64,000 nucleotides of DNA from Ignavibacteria bacterium (GTDB lineage: Bacteria > Bacteroidota > Ignavibacteria > Ignavibacteriales > SURF-24), in NCBI GenBank assembly GCA_025612245.1, contig JAAXKQ010000001.1, forward strand, positions 372,001 through 436,000, given 5' to 3'. Each line of letters opens with the position of its first letter. The first letter of the stretch is position 1. The notes beneath the pieces are model-generated. The model searched no databases, was not told the origin of the DNA, and was given only the letters and a program-made list of their open reading frames with translations. Below are positions 50,616-59,443 of this stretch, in pieces. The position numbers and the translations under genes were made by a program.

Positions 50616-50996
50616 ATGATTAATATATTGCTGGCAACCAGCTCTGAAATCGTAAAAAAAGGTTTTATCAGCCTTCTTATCAATGAAAACGACATGAAAA
50701 TCCTTCATGTAGCAGCAACAGACCTGGACATGTTCGACATGGTATTAAGGGATAATTTCGATGTTGTCATAATGGATGTGGACCTTATAGGAAGGGGTCC
50801 CATTGAAACACTTGATGACCTGCGCGCTATTTCACCGGGCATACCGGTAATTGTACTGAGTTCTGTTTCTGATGATACCTATCTCTGGAATATATTCAAG
50901 GCCGGTGCTACGGGCTACTTAAAAAAGGACGCCGAACCACAGGAATTCAGGGACACAATAAGACGCGTCTCGGACATGAGACCCAGCAGCCAGTAG
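50616..50996 (+). CDS. Atypical receiver-domain protein
   Basis: The 126-residue protein has a NarL-like receiver fold. The phosphoacceptor is Asp54 in VVIMDVDL, with Ser in VLSSVSDD and Lys in YLKKDAEP. The N-terminal acidic pair that binds Mg2+ is missing: where receivers have IxADDH it reads LLATSSE. There is no HTH output domain. It may be a pseudo-receiver, or only weakly phosphorylated. It follows the phosphatase gene and is adjacent to the DUF1232 gene. Confidence 0.8.
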   Translation: MINILLATSSEIVKKGFISLLINENDMKILHVAATDLDMFDMVLRDNFDVVIMDVDLIGRGPIETLDDLRAISPGIPVIVLSSVSDDTYLWNIFKAGATGYLKKDAEPQEFRDTIRRVSDMRPSSQ

Positions 50997-51482
50997 TTGA
51001 AAAGAAGACAACTCTTTGCCACTAAAATTAAATTTATGATCAATAAAGAAAAAGAATATTACCTCAGGCTCAGAGGCCAGATAAAGGACTGGTTCGACAG
51101 TAAAGCCGGCAGCAGGCAGAAGTGGAGCGAATTTATTCTCCTGGCGCCGGACTTGTTCTACCTGCTCTACAAGGTGGCACGCGACCCCGGTGTGCCCGTA
51201 ATGAATAAAATAAAAATAGGGGCTTCAATTGCATACTTCATCGCTCCAATCGACATAATTCCCGAGGCCTTCTTAGGCCCAATTGGCTATCTGGATGACA
51301 TTACAGTTGCAGCTTTTACGCTAAACCAGCTAATAAACGACATTAACCCGGAGATAGTAAGAAAACACTGGGCCGGAAACCAGGATATACTGCGGCTCCT
51401 GAAAACCATTATCATTAATGCCGACCTTATGCTTGGAAAGGGAGCCCTTAGAAAAATTAAAAAGCTTTTTTCGAAAAGGTAG
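50997..51482 (+). CDS. DUF1232/YkvA family membrane protein
   Basis: The conserved DUF1232 core (KIKIGASIAYFIAPIDIIPEAFLGPIGYLDDITVAAFTLNQLI, about 76-118) contains the APIDIIPE and GYLDD hallmarks of the YkvA family, which has an unknown role. It is otherwise helical, with a short hydrophobic section that could associate with a membrane. The frame starts at TTG directly after the preceding stop; the ATG at 51036 is the alternative and neither has a good ribosome binding site. Confidence 0.82.
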   Translation: MKRRQLFATKIKFMINKEKEYYLRLRGQIKDWFDSKAGSRQKWSEFILLAPDLFYLLYKVARDPGVPVMNKIKIGASIAYFIAPIDIIPEAFLGPIGYLDDITVAAFTLNQLINDINPEIVRKHWAGNQDILRLLKTIIINADLMLGKGALRKIKKLFSKR

Positions 51483-51537
51483 TTTTCTTTTCTTAATTCG
51501 AGTATATTTAAGTGTTCTTTATTAGAAGGCAATTCCA

Positions 51538-52614
51538 ATGGAAAGCAAACTCTTTTCTCCTTTAAGAATCAGAGGCCTGGAGTTCAAAAACAGGATTTTT
51601 GTCTCCCCCATGTGCCAGTATTCCAGCCAGGATGGGCTGGCAAATTCCTGGCATCTCGTCCACCTGGGCAGCAGAGCCATTGGTGGTTCGGCACTCGTCA
51701 TAACCGAGGCGGCATCAGTCTCGAAAGAAGGAAGAATCTCCCCGGGCGACATCGGCATATGGTCCGACAGACACGCCGAAGCACTCAGGCCAATTACGGA
51801 TTTTATCAGGAGCCAGAACGCCAGAGCGGGTATACAGATAGCCCACGCAGGCAGAAAGGCTTCTACTTCATCACCATTTAATGGAGGCGGACCGCTAAAG
51901 GCTAACGGGTGGCAGACAATTGCCCCGAGCGCAATTGCCTTCGACAGCAATTATCCCGTTCCCAAAGAAATGGACAATCACGACATAGAAGGCGTGCTTG
52001 ATGAGTTCAAAAATGCCGCACACTTAAGCCTTAAGGCTGGCTTTGAAGTTGCAGAGCTGCATTTCGCACATGGATACCTCATGCACGAGTTCCTCTCCCC
52101 TCTTAGCAACAAAAGGACAGATGAATTCGGCGGAAGCCTGGAGAACAGGATGAGGTTCCCTTTAATGGTTGCAAAGGCTGTGCGGGAAATCTGGCCCGGT
52201 GAAATGCCCGTTTTCGTCAGAATTTCTGCAACCGACTGGGTTGAAGGAGGATGGGATATTATTCAGTCCATAGAATTTGCAAAAAAGCTAAAAGATACAG
52301 GGATAGATTTAATTGACTGCTCTTCAGGAGCACTGATCCCACACGTCAAGATCCCTTCGGCGCCTGGGTACCAGGTCCCGTTTGCCGAGGCAATAAAAAA
52401 GGAGACGGGTATACTGACCGGTGCCGTGGGCATGATTACGGACCCGCAGCAGGCAGAAGAGATAGTGTCTTCCGACAGGGCAGATGCGGTCCTAATTGCA
52501 AGAGAACTTCTCAGAAATCCATACTGGCCTCTTTATGCAGCCTCGAAGCTTGGAAGCGAGATAGCCTGGCCGGTGCAGTACGAAAGGGCAAAATTTTCAA
52601 CCAGAGTAAGATAG
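51538..52614 (+). CDS. Old Yellow Enzyme family NADH:flavin oxidoreductase (YqjM-like)
   Basis: This FMN-dependent ene-reductase (358 residues) has the family pattern: KNRIFVSPMCQYSSQDGLANSWHLVHLGSRAIGG at the start, IQIAHAGRKAS, GFEVAELHFAHGYLMHEFLSPLSNKRTDEFGGSLENRMRFPLMV and the C-terminal VGMITDPQQAEEIV. The His/His pair for substrate binding is in the ELHFAHG region. It should reduce activated C=C bonds with NAD(P)H. It is not obviously linked with its neighbours. Confidence 0.94.
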   Translation: MESKLFSPLRIRGLEFKNRIFVSPMCQYSSQDGLANSWHLVHLGSRAIGGSALVITEAASVSKEGRISPGDIGIWSDRHAEALRPITDFIRSQNARAGIQIAHAGRKASTSSPFNGGGPLKANGWQTIAPSAIAFDSNYPVPKEMDNHDIEGVLDEFKNAAHLSLKAGFEVAELHFAHGYLMHEFLSPLSNKRTDEFGGSLENRMRFPLMVAKAVREIWPGEMPVFVRISATDWVEGGWDIIQSIEFAKKLKDTGIDLIDCSSGALIPHVKIPSAPGYQVPFAEAIKKETGILTGAVGMITDPQQAEEIVSSDRADAVLIARELLRNPYWPLYAASKLGSEIAWPVQYERAKFSTRVR

Positions 52615-52639
52615 CACACATTAACGGATTACAAATAAT

Positions 52640-53449
52640 TTGGAAGAATTCATATTAAAACCGATCGGGATCCTTCATTCTGAAAAAAGATACCGCTACG
52701 AAACTCCGCGCCAGGGTGTTCTGGCTGACGACACTGAGTCGGTAATTGAGCTGGAAGCGCATCAGAACTTTGAACAGGCATTAAAGGACCTTGAGGGGTT
52801 CGACCGAATATGGGTAATTTACCTGTTTCACTTGAACCCGAACTGGCGGCCCCTGGTACACCCGCCCAGGCATACAAGAAATAAAATCGGCGTATTTGCC
52901 ACGCGCTCTCCCCACAGGCCAAACCCTATCGGCATCAGCTGCGTAAAGCTTAAGAAGGTGGATGGCTTGAGGGTGTTTATTACCAATTCGGACATACTGG
53001 ACGGTTCACCCGTTCTGGACATCAAACCATATCTCCCATACTCGGATTCATTCCCTGAAAGTAAAACCGGGTGGGTTAAGTCCGGACTTGAGGAAATGTA
53101 CAGCGTCCGGTATTCGAACACCTCACGCATACAGATGGACTGGCTGAAAGGAAATTCCGGCATGAACCTCCTTGGCTTCTCAAAGCTTCAGCTGGAATTT
53201 AAGCCTTCGGATAATTCAAGGAAAAGGGTCAGGCTGATCTCAACAGAAGAAAATGGGGGCAGCTATGAGCTTTCATACCGCACCTGGAGAATTTACTACA
53301 CTGTAGACGAGAAAAATAAGATCGTCCTTGTTGGTAGCCTCGCCTCCGGCTACACTCCCCAAGAGCTCGGGGATAAGAAGACCGACCCATACGGAGACAA
53401 AGAGCTGCACAGAAAATTCATTTTAACAGACTTTAACAACAAGCGGTAA
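52640..53449 (+). CDS. trmO: tRNA (N6-threonylcarbamoyladenosine)-methyltransferase-like TrmO/TsaA
   Basis: The N-terminal 145 residues form a TsaA/TrmO SAM-dependent domain: FILKPIGILHSE, GVLADDTESVIEL, LKDLEGFDRIWVIYLFHLN, KIGVFATRSPHRPNPIGIS and LDGSPVLDIKPYLPYSDSF. In E. coli this family methylates t6A37 of tRNA. The remaining 120 residues form a second domain as in TrmO, with RTWRIYYTV and a conserved end. The start is TTG with a weak RBS. Confidence 0.85.
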   Translation: MEEFILKPIGILHSEKRYRYETPRQGVLADDTESVIELEAHQNFEQALKDLEGFDRIWVIYLFHLNPNWRPLVHPPRHTRNKIGVFATRSPHRPNPIGISCVKLKKVDGLRVFITNSDILDGSPVLDIKPYLPYSDSFPESKTGWVKSGLEEMYSVRYSNTSRIQMDWLKGNSGMNLLGFSKLQLEFKPSDNSRKRVRLISTEENGGSYELSYRTWRIYYTVDEKNKIVLVGSLASGYTPQELGDKKTDPYGDKELHRKFILTDFNNKR

Positions 53450-53461
53450 ACCTCACAGACA

Positions 53462-54364
53462 ATGAAAATTGGAATCATCGGACTCGGCAATATTGCGCAA
53501 AAGGCATATCTTCCCATAATACTCAATAAAAAGGAAGTTACGCCTGTTCTCTGCACGCGTAATTTGTCCACATTAAATTCCCTAGCCGCAAATTACCGCG
53601 TAAGGGAGACTGCAGCCTCAGTTGAAGACCTCATTTCCTCTGGCATCGAGGCTGCATTTATACATTCTTCCACGGAATCTCATTTTTCTCTGGCTGAGAA
53701 GCTCTTAAGGCACGACATAGCCGTATTTGTCGATAAACCCTTGAGCTACCATTTTGAAAAAGCAGAGGAGCTAGTGGCACTTGCCGAAGAAAGAGGTGTA
53801 TGCCTCTTTACCGGATTTAACAGGCGTTTTGCCCCCATGTATTCCGCACTTAAGGGTCCTTCCATGCCCGGCATAACCATTATGCAGAAAAACCGTCTCT
53901 TGCTTCCGGATGAAACACGGAAGTTCATTTTTGACGATTTTATACACGTGGTGGACACCATAAGATTTCTAAGCCCTGAACTCTCAAAAGATATTTCAGT
54001 ACAGTACTATAAAAAATCCGGTAACCTCATGCACCTAACAGTCCAGTTCTCCTCTGAAAACTACACGGCAATTGGCATAATGAACCACGAGAGCGGAAAA
54101 ACCGAGGAGGTGCTGGAGGTAATGAAAGATGGGCAAAAACACATAATTACGGACCTTAATTCGAAGGTTCTCTTAAGTAACGGTGAAGAAAGGCACATTA
54201 AGTTTAACGACTGGGAGACAGTTCTTCTTAGAAGGGGCTTTGTTGAGATGATCCGGCATTTCCTGGAAGTTGCAAAAAAGAAGGAAGTCTCGCGCATCCC
54301 GGAACGCGATAGCCTTCTTACACACTGGTATTGCGAGGAAATTGTAAGGCAAATCGGGCAATAG
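53462..54364 (+). CDS. Gfo/Idh/MocA family oxidoreductase
   Basis: The protein starts with a Rossmann dinucleotide fold (KIGIIGLGNIAQKAYLPII, about 2-20), followed by AFIHSSTESHFSLAEKLLRHDIAVFVDKPLSYHFEKAEELVALAEERG, which includes the EKP/DKP-type motif (DKPLS) and the TGFNRRFAP strand. This is the Gfo/Idh/MocA pattern. At 300 residues it is short but complete. The substrate is unknown, probably a sugar or inositol-type compound. It lies 12 bases after the trmO gene. Confidence 0.9.
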   Translation: MKIGIIGLGNIAQKAYLPIILNKKEVTPVLCTRNLSTLNSLAANYRVRETAASVEDLISSGIEAAFIHSSTESHFSLAEKLLRHDIAVFVDKPLSYHFEKAEELVALAEERGVCLFTGFNRRFAPMYSALKGPSMPGITIMQKNRLLLPDETRKFIFDDFIHVVDTIRFLSPELSKDISVQYYKKSGNLMHLTVQFSSENYTAIGIMNHESGKTEEVLEVMKDGQKHIITDLNSKVLLSNGEERHIKFNDWETVLLRRGFVEMIRHFLEVAKKKEVSRIPERDSLLTHWYCEEIVRQIGQ

Positions 54365-54435
54365 TGTTCCTTTTCTCCCGGCCCGTCATACCCTGAGCGT
54401 GCTTTTCAGGGAATTCAGAAGCATTAATATTTCAC

Positions 54436-54463
54436 TTGAATGTTTTAGCTTCTGAAATATTAT
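54436..54463 (+). promoter_or_regulatory. Promoter before the DUF5335-like gene
   Basis: TTGAAT (54436-54441) and TATTAT (54458-54463) are separated by 16 bases and followed by a TATATATA tract and an AAGGA ribosome-like site. The region before the 31-codon gene at 27873 has a similar TATATATA...AAGAAGGA end. Confidence 0.45.
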
Positions 54464-54516
54464 ATATATAAGAAGGAATTTTCTTTAATACATAATAACT
54501 TACGAAAAGGTAGAAT

Positions 54517-54861
54517 ATGACACGACAGGTAATTCCGGAGAATGAATGGATCGTCTTTTTTCATAATTTCACCAAGGCTAACAGAGATAAAATTGTAACA
54601 ATTGAAGTTTTTAACGATCAGAAAGAAAAAATTGACGAAGTTACAAATCTCCCCCTAAAAGAGGTCAACATTTCGAATACGGACAAGGAGAATTCAATTG
54701 CGCAGGTAATAGCAGGCCTTACCTCCTCAGTTTCCCATTTTATAGATAAAACCAGGGAAATTGTGCTCGAGAAGACTGATAATGATAACCCCAGGACACT
54801 CTACATTAATTCCGAGACGGGAAGAGGAGCTATCGTTCATTTTCACTCTTTGTCAGAGTAA
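54517..54861 (+). CDS. DUF5335-like protein
   Basis: The 114-residue soluble protein shows the DUF5335 pattern: RQVIPENEWIVFFHNFTKANRDKIVTIEVFN (about 3-33), EVTNLPLKEV, a HFIDKTREIVLE strand-helix section and a C-terminal strand GRGAIVHFHSLSE. The function of this family is unknown. It has its own promoter and a hairpin terminator after it, so it is a single-gene unit. Confidence 0.6.
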   Translation: MTRQVIPENEWIVFFHNFTKANRDKIVTIEVFNDQKEKIDEVTNLPLKEVNISNTDKENSIAQVIAGLTSSVSHFIDKTREIVLEKTDNDNPRTLYINSETGRGAIVHFHSLSE

Positions 54862-54870
54862 TTTAATGCA

Positions 54871-54890
54871 CCTCCGGCAAGAGCCGGAGG
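54871..54890 (+). terminator. Hairpin terminator after the DUF5335-like gene
   Basis: CCTCCGGC pairs perfectly with GCCGGAGG around a 4-base loop 10 bases after the stop. The T-run is short, so termination strength is moderate. Confidence 0.6.
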
Positions 54891-54997
54891 TTCCATACTG
54901 ATCACCTCTTTTAGTCCCCTTTTGCCAGTGCCTGCGCGGCAGGTATTAAAATTGTTTAAACTTTAAGGAAAAGCGGACCTCCTGTAATTTTATTCAC

Positions 54998-55028
54998 TTG
55001 ACATTACAGACATCAAGTAGTATTTTTG
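54998..55028 (+). promoter_or_regulatory. Promoter of the nuo operon
   Basis: TTGACA (54998-55003) and TATTTT (55021-55026) are separated by 17 bases. The same site reads TTG-N20-TATTTTTG, an exact match to the Bacteroidota TAnnTTTG box. It lies 22 bases before the nuoA start. Confidence 0.7.
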
Positions 55029-55049
55029 GGGAAAAATTTATAAAATACT

Positions 55050-55517
55050 ATGCTTACCGAATTTGGCAAAATCTTTATCTTTTTATTGCTGGCTATATTT
55101 TTTGTTATAGTAGCAGTATTGTTTTCTAAATTTATCCGCCCAGCCAGGCCCACAAAGGAAAAACTCCTGACATACGAATGCGGAGAAAATCCTGAAGGCT
55201 CTCCATGGATTAAATTCAATATCAGGTTCTATGTAGTAGCCCTGATATTTTTAATTTTTGACGTGGAAGTTGTTCTTCTCTTCCCCTGGGCTCTGTCTTA
55301 CAAGGAATTCGGTCTGCCGGGTTTCCTCGTGGGCGCAATATTCTTAATAGTGCTTGGTCTGGGTATGGCCTACGAATGGCGCAAGGGTGACCTTGAATGG
55401 GCCCGTCCTGTCATACAGCCTCCTGTTTTGAAGAAGCAGACCTATAGCAAAGACGGCATCCTGGTTTCTGAAGAAAAAGCAAAAGAAAGTTCTGCTGTAC
55501 TTCAGGATCAGGTCTAG
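55050..55517 (+). CDS. nuoA: NADH-quinone oxidoreductase subunit A
   Basis: NuoA is a small membrane subunit with three helices near the quinone tunnel of complex I. The signature YECGENPEGSPWIKFNIRFYVVALIFLIFDVEVVLLFPWA (about 46-85) is clear. The length (155) is above the usual 120-140 because of a polar C-terminal tail (about 35 residues). It is the first gene of the operon and begins about 22 bases after the promoter. Confidence 0.94.
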   Translation: MLTEFGKIFIFLLLAIFFVIVAVLFSKFIRPARPTKEKLLTYECGENPEGSPWIKFNIRFYVVALIFLIFDVEVVLLFPWALSYKEFGLPGFLVGAIFLIVLGLGMAYEWRKGDLEWARPVIQPPVLKKQTYSKDGILVSEEKAKESSAVLQDQV

Positions 55518-55563
55518 CAGCTAATGCTATTATTTGGAAAAATATTATAAAAAGAATAAAATC

Positions 55564-56058
55564 ATGAAAAGTTTATTAGATCAGGAATTTTCAGACAGTA
55601 ACATTGTCGTCACAAAGGCAGAGGATTTGTTAAACTGGGCACGTTTATCGTCCGTCTGGCAGCTGGGTTTTGGTTTAGCCTGCTGTGCAATTGAAATGAT
55701 GGCTACCTCGGCCTCTCATTACGATTTCGACAGATTTGGTGTTATACCGCGTGCTACGCCCCGCCAGGCCGATGCAATCATCATCTCAGGAACAGTCACT
55801 CTTAAGATGGCCACGCGCATAAAGCGCCTTTACGAACAGATGCCAGATCCCAAATATATAATTTCCATGGGAAGCTGCTCAAACAGCGGCGGACCATACT
55901 GGCAGCACGGCTATTCTGTCTTAAAAGGAATTGACAGGGTTATCCCCGTAGACGTTTACGTCCCCGGCTGCCCTCCCAGACCCGAAGCCCTGCTGGAAGG
56001 TCTCTTAAAATTACAGGAAAAAATCAGAAACGAATCACTGGTTAAGAAAACAGCATGA
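55564..56058 (+). CDS. nuoB: NADH-quinone oxidoreductase subunit B
   Basis: NuoB carries the last iron-sulfur cluster N2 next to the quinone site. The four Cys ligands are in [10 protein letters not shown] (two adjacent Cys), [10 protein letters not shown] and [11 protein letters not shown]. The frame can start at TTG 55534 (174 residues), but the ATG at 55564 gives the family length of about 164; neither has a clear RBS. It ends with a 4-base overlap with nuoC. Confidence 0.93.
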   Translation: MKSLLDQEFSDSNIVVTKAEDLLNWARLSSVWQLGFGLACCAIEMMATSASHYDFDRFGVIPRATPRQADAIIISGTVTLKMATRIKRLYEQMPDPKYIISMGSCSNSGGPYWQHGYSVLKGIDRVIPVDVYVPGCPPRPEALLEGLLKLQEKIRNESLVKKTA

Positions 56059-56582
56059 AAACTAGAGAAGAAATTTTTAATATCCTGAAACAGGAATTTC
56101 CTGAGGATGTCCTGGAACTCCTCAACCAGCCCACGGAGCCAATTATTGTGGCCAGCCCGGGAGCAATTCATAATATATGCTTTTACCTGAGGGATACCGA
56201 AGGTCTTCAGTTCGATTCCTTGATGGTTCTTTCCGGCGTTGATGACGCCAACGGTGAAAAGCAGACCGAAGAAGACGGCTCGGTTACAATCAATGGCGGA
56301 ACACTCAGCGTCTACTACCACCTGGAGTCCTTAAGCCTAACACAGAAAGTCACCTTAAAGGTTTCAACACCAAGGGACAATCCTGAAGTTGAATCCGTTG
56401 AAAGTGTCTGGAAATCGGCCAACTGGCACGAAAGAGAGGCCTATGACATGTTCGGAATTAAATTCCTGCATCATCCCGACCTGAGAAGGATCCTGATGCC
56501 ATATGACTGGGATGCAGGCTATCCGCTGCGCAAAGACTACAAGAATCCGGAATTCTATCAGGGCATGAAAGTTCCCTACTGA
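56055..56582 (+). CDS. nuoC: NADH-quinone oxidoreductase subunit C
   Basis: NuoC is a soluble subunit of the peripheral arm. The 30-kDa subunit motif [47 protein letters not shown] (about 116-161) is present. It is a single NuoC and not fused with NuoD. It overlaps nuoB by 4 bases. Confidence 0.94.
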   Translation: MKTREEIFNILKQEFPEDVLELLNQPTEPIIVASPGAIHNICFYLRDTEGLQFDSLMVLSGVDDANGEKQTEEDGSVTINGGTLSVYYHLESLSLTQKVTLKVSTPRDNPEVESVESVWKSANWHEREAYDMFGIKFLHHPDLRRILMPYDWDAGYPLRKDYKNPEFYQGMKVPY

Positions 56583-56647
56583 TTTTGGTCCGGAGTTAAA
56601 TAAGCAACTCCGGTAAATACAATTGAAAATGATTTAGCGAATAACAA

Positions 56648-57763
56648 ATGGCATTAAAAACTGAAGAAATGGTATTAAACATGGGGCCACAGCACCCTTC
56701 GACACACGGCGTGCTGCGACTTGAAGTAGAACTTGACGGCGAGCTAGTCCTCGACGTTAAGCCCCATATAGGATATTTACACCGCTGCTTTGAAAAGCAC
56801 GCTGAGGCCATGAACTACAACCAGATTGTCCCCTATACAGACAGGATGGACTACCTGGCTGCAATGTATAACAGCTTCGGCTACGCTCTTGCAGTTGAAA
56901 GATTGCTCGGAATCCAGGTCCCTGAAAGAGTCGAATACATCAGGGTCATTATGGGAGAGCTGCAGAGAATTGCTTCTCACCTGGTTGCAGTGGGAACCTA
57001 CGGCGTAGATATTGGTGCCTTTACGCCTTTCCTTTTCGGGTTCAGGGACAGGGAAAGCATCCTGACGCTCTTTGAAATGACCTGCGGCGCGCGCATGCTT
57101 TACAACTATAACTGGGTCGGAGGGGTTTCGCATGACCTGCATCCGGATTTTGTGCCAATGACGAGAGAATTCCTGAAGTATTTCAAAGGTAGCCTCGTGG
57201 AATTTAATAATCTCCTTTCCTACAATAAGATCTTTATTGAGCGTACGGCAAACGTTGGCGTCCTGCCTCTGGATACGGCAGTCAACTATGGCGTGACGGG
57301 ACCAAACCTCAGGGCAAGCGGGCTTAAATGGGATTTGAGGAAAAACGACCCTTATTCGGTTTACGACAGGTTTGACTTCGAGATTCCCGTTGGTTCAGGC
57401 GAAAAAGGTACCACGGGCGACTGCTGGGACCGTTATTACGTAAGAATCAGGGAGATGGAAGAAAGCGTCAAGATAATTGAACAGGCCCTGGATCAGCTCC
57501 CCGATGGCGATGTGCATTCGGCAATTCCCAAGAGAATAAAGCCCGTTGTTGGCAGCATATACAGCCGAGTGGAAAACCCGAAAGGAGAATTAGGATATTT
57601 TATAATCAGCGACGGAACCGTCAACCCGTACAGAATGAAGGTCAGAGGCCCGTCCTTTGTTAACCTTACAGTCATGGGCGAGTTGTGCAAGGGTCATCTT
57701 GTTGCTGACGTTATAGCAATTTTAGGTAGCATAGATATAGTTCTGGGAGAGGTGGACAGATAA
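56648..57763 (+). CDS. nuoD: NADH-quinone oxidoreductase subunit D
   Basis: NuoD forms the quinone-binding pocket with NuoB. The 49-kDa subunit signature is NMGPQHPSTHGVLRL (about 11-25) with the conserved His pair, then HIGYLHRCFEKHAE and GEKGTTGDCWDRYYVRI. The end GSIDIVLGEVDR matches the family. It is 371 residues, a normal length. One base overlaps nuoH. Confidence 0.96.
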   Translation: MALKTEEMVLNMGPQHPSTHGVLRLEVELDGELVLDVKPHIGYLHRCFEKHAEAMNYNQIVPYTDRMDYLAAMYNSFGYALAVERLLGIQVPERVEYIRVIMGELQRIASHLVAVGTYGVDIGAFTPFLFGFRDRESILTLFEMTCGARMLYNYNWVGGVSHDLHPDFVPMTREFLKYFKGSLVEFNNLLSYNKIFIERTANVGVLPLDTAVNYGVTGPNLRASGLKWDLRKNDPYSVYDRFDFEIPVGSGEKGTTGDCWDRYYVRIREMEESVKIIEQALDQLPDGDVHSAIPKRIKPVVGSIYSRVENPKGELGYFIISDGTVNPYRMKVRGPSFVNLTVMGELCKGHLVADVIAILGSIDIVLGEVDR

Positions 57764-58833
57764 TGTATAATCTATTAAACAATCTTATCGGCAATGAATA
57801 CGTTGCTGCCGTAATTGCTGCAGCTCTTCCATTATTCGTATTTATTCTGCCCTTCGCACTTGCAGCAGTTCTTCTTGAAAGAAAAGTCTCGGCATTTATG
57901 CAGGACAGGCTCGGGCCTAACCGTACAGGTTACCGCGGACTTCTGCAGACAGTGGCTGATATTTTGAAACTCATTCAGAAAGAAGACATCACTGCTACGG
58001 ATGCCGACAAAAAGCTCTTTAATTTGGCTCCGGTCCTCGTTTTTGCCGGCTGTTATGCCGCCTTTGCTGCAATTCCTTTCTCAGGCGCTTATATCGGAGC
58101 CGACATTGACCTTGGAATGTTCTTTATCGTGGCTATTTCAAGCCTTGTTGTTGCCGGCATCTTAATGGGCGGCTGGGCTTCGAATAATAAATATTCTCTG
58201 ATCGGCGCCATGAGAAGTGCCGCCCAGATGATAAGCTATGAAATACCAACAGCTCTTGTAATTCTTTCACTTGTTCTTGTAACAGGCACATTAAGCCTTC
58301 ACCAGATAAGCGAACAGCAGACTGCTTATTTCTGGAACTGGAACATTTTAGGCGGTGCGGGACTTGGATTTTCAAAGCTCCTGCTTATCCCCTTCATGAT
58401 TGTAGGCTTTATAATCATTTACATCAGCTCTCTTGCTGAAGTAAACAGAACACCTTTTGATATTCCTGAGGCAGAAAGCGAGCTCGTAGCGGGTTTCCAC
58501 ACAGAATATTCAGGTATGAAATTCGCAATGTTCTTCCTTGCTGAATACGCAAACATGTTTGCAGTTTCATCAGTTGTGGCAGCACTTTTCTTCGGCGGCT
58601 ATCAGTCTCCTTTTGGATATCTGGGCAACACGCTCGGCATCTCATGGCTGGTTCCGCTTGAACAGTTCTTCTGGTTCACGGCAAAAGGAATGTTCTTTGT
58701 GCTTGTACAGATGTGGCTCAGATGGACTCTTCCGCGTCTGAGAGTTGACCAGCTGATGACTGTCTGCTGGAAATATTTAATCCCTTATGCTTTTGTTAAT
58801 TTGATCATCGTAGGTCTAATAACTTTACTTTAA
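57763..58833 (+). CDS. nuoH: NADH-quinone oxidoreductase subunit H
   Basis: NuoH is the membrane subunit that links the quinone site with the proton pumps. Eight or nine membrane helices are visible with ERKVSAFMQDRLGPNRTGYRG (about 39-59), DIPEAESELVAGFHTEYSGMKFAMFFLAEY (about 230-259) and the C-terminal end typical of the ND1 family. It follows nuoD directly; no nuoE, F or G lies between. Confidence 0.95.
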   Translation: MYNLLNNLIGNEYVAAVIAAALPLFVFILPFALAAVLLERKVSAFMQDRLGPNRTGYRGLLQTVADILKLIQKEDITATDADKKLFNLAPVLVFAGCYAAFAAIPFSGAYIGADIDLGMFFIVAISSLVVAGILMGGWASNNKYSLIGAMRSAAQMISYEIPTALVILSLVLVTGTLSLHQISEQQTAYFWNWNILGGAGLGFSKLLLIPFMIVGFIIIYISSLAEVNRTPFDIPEAESELVAGFHTEYSGMKFAMFFLAEYANMFAVSSVVAALFFGGYQSPFGYLGNTLGISWLVPLEQFFWFTAKGMFFVLVQMWLRWTLPRLRVDQLMTVCWKYLIPYAFVNLIIVGLITLL

Positions 58834-58836
58834 TAT

Positions 58837-59424
58837 ATGAAACAATATCTTAAAAATACCTGGGAAGCCATATGGACCGTTTTAGTGGGAATGAAAATTA
58901 CGCTAAAGCACTTGTTTATGCCTTCCGTAACAATTCAATACCCTGACGTTAAGGTTCAACTTCCTGACAGGGCACGTAACAGATTATACGTTAATATTGA
59001 CGACTGCATCGGCTGTGACCAGTGCGCAAGAGCATGTCCGGTAAGCTGCATCTCAATTGAAACAGTAAAGGGAATGCCCACAGAAGATTTAGGCAAAACT
59101 TCCAACGGCAAGAAAAAAGCTCTTTGGGTAACCCAGTTTAATATAGATATTGCAAAGTGCTGCTTCTGCAGTTTATGCACATATCCCTGCCCTACCGAAT
59201 GCATAAAGATGACTGATGTTTATGAGTTTTCGGAATATGAGAGAGCTAATCTATTATACAAATTCTCTAATATGACTGAAGAAGAAGTTGCCGTAAAGAA
59301 AGAGAATTTTGCAAAAATGGAAGCCGAAAAAGCAGCAGCAAAAGCAGCCGCCGCAGCAGCTCCCAAGGTGCCGAAACCAGCTCCGGCAGCAGAGGCAACT
59401 AAAACAGATACAGAAAACAAATAA
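58837..59424 (+). CDS. nuoI: NADH-quinone oxidoreductase subunit I with Ala/Lys/Pro tail
   Basis: NuoI holds two [4Fe-4S] clusters: CIGCDQCARACP (about 61-72) and CCFCSLCTYPCP (about 108-119), both complete. After the ferredoxin core (about 160) the protein continues with a tail of about 35 residues dominated by Ala, Lys and Pro (EKAAAKAAAAAAPKVPKPAP), which is unusual. It starts 4 bases after nuoH. Confidence 0.94.
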   Translation: MKQYLKNTWEAIWTVLVGMKITLKHLFMPSVTIQYPDVKVQLPDRARNRLYVNIDDCIGCDQCARACPVSCISIETVKGMPTEDLGKTSNGKKKALWVTQFNIDIAKCCFCSLCTYPCPTECIKMTDVYEFSEYERANLLYKFSNMTEEEVAVKKENFAKMEAEKAAAKAAAAAAPKVPKPAPAAEATKTDTENK

Positions 59425-59443
59425 TAAAACGGTGAAATTATAA

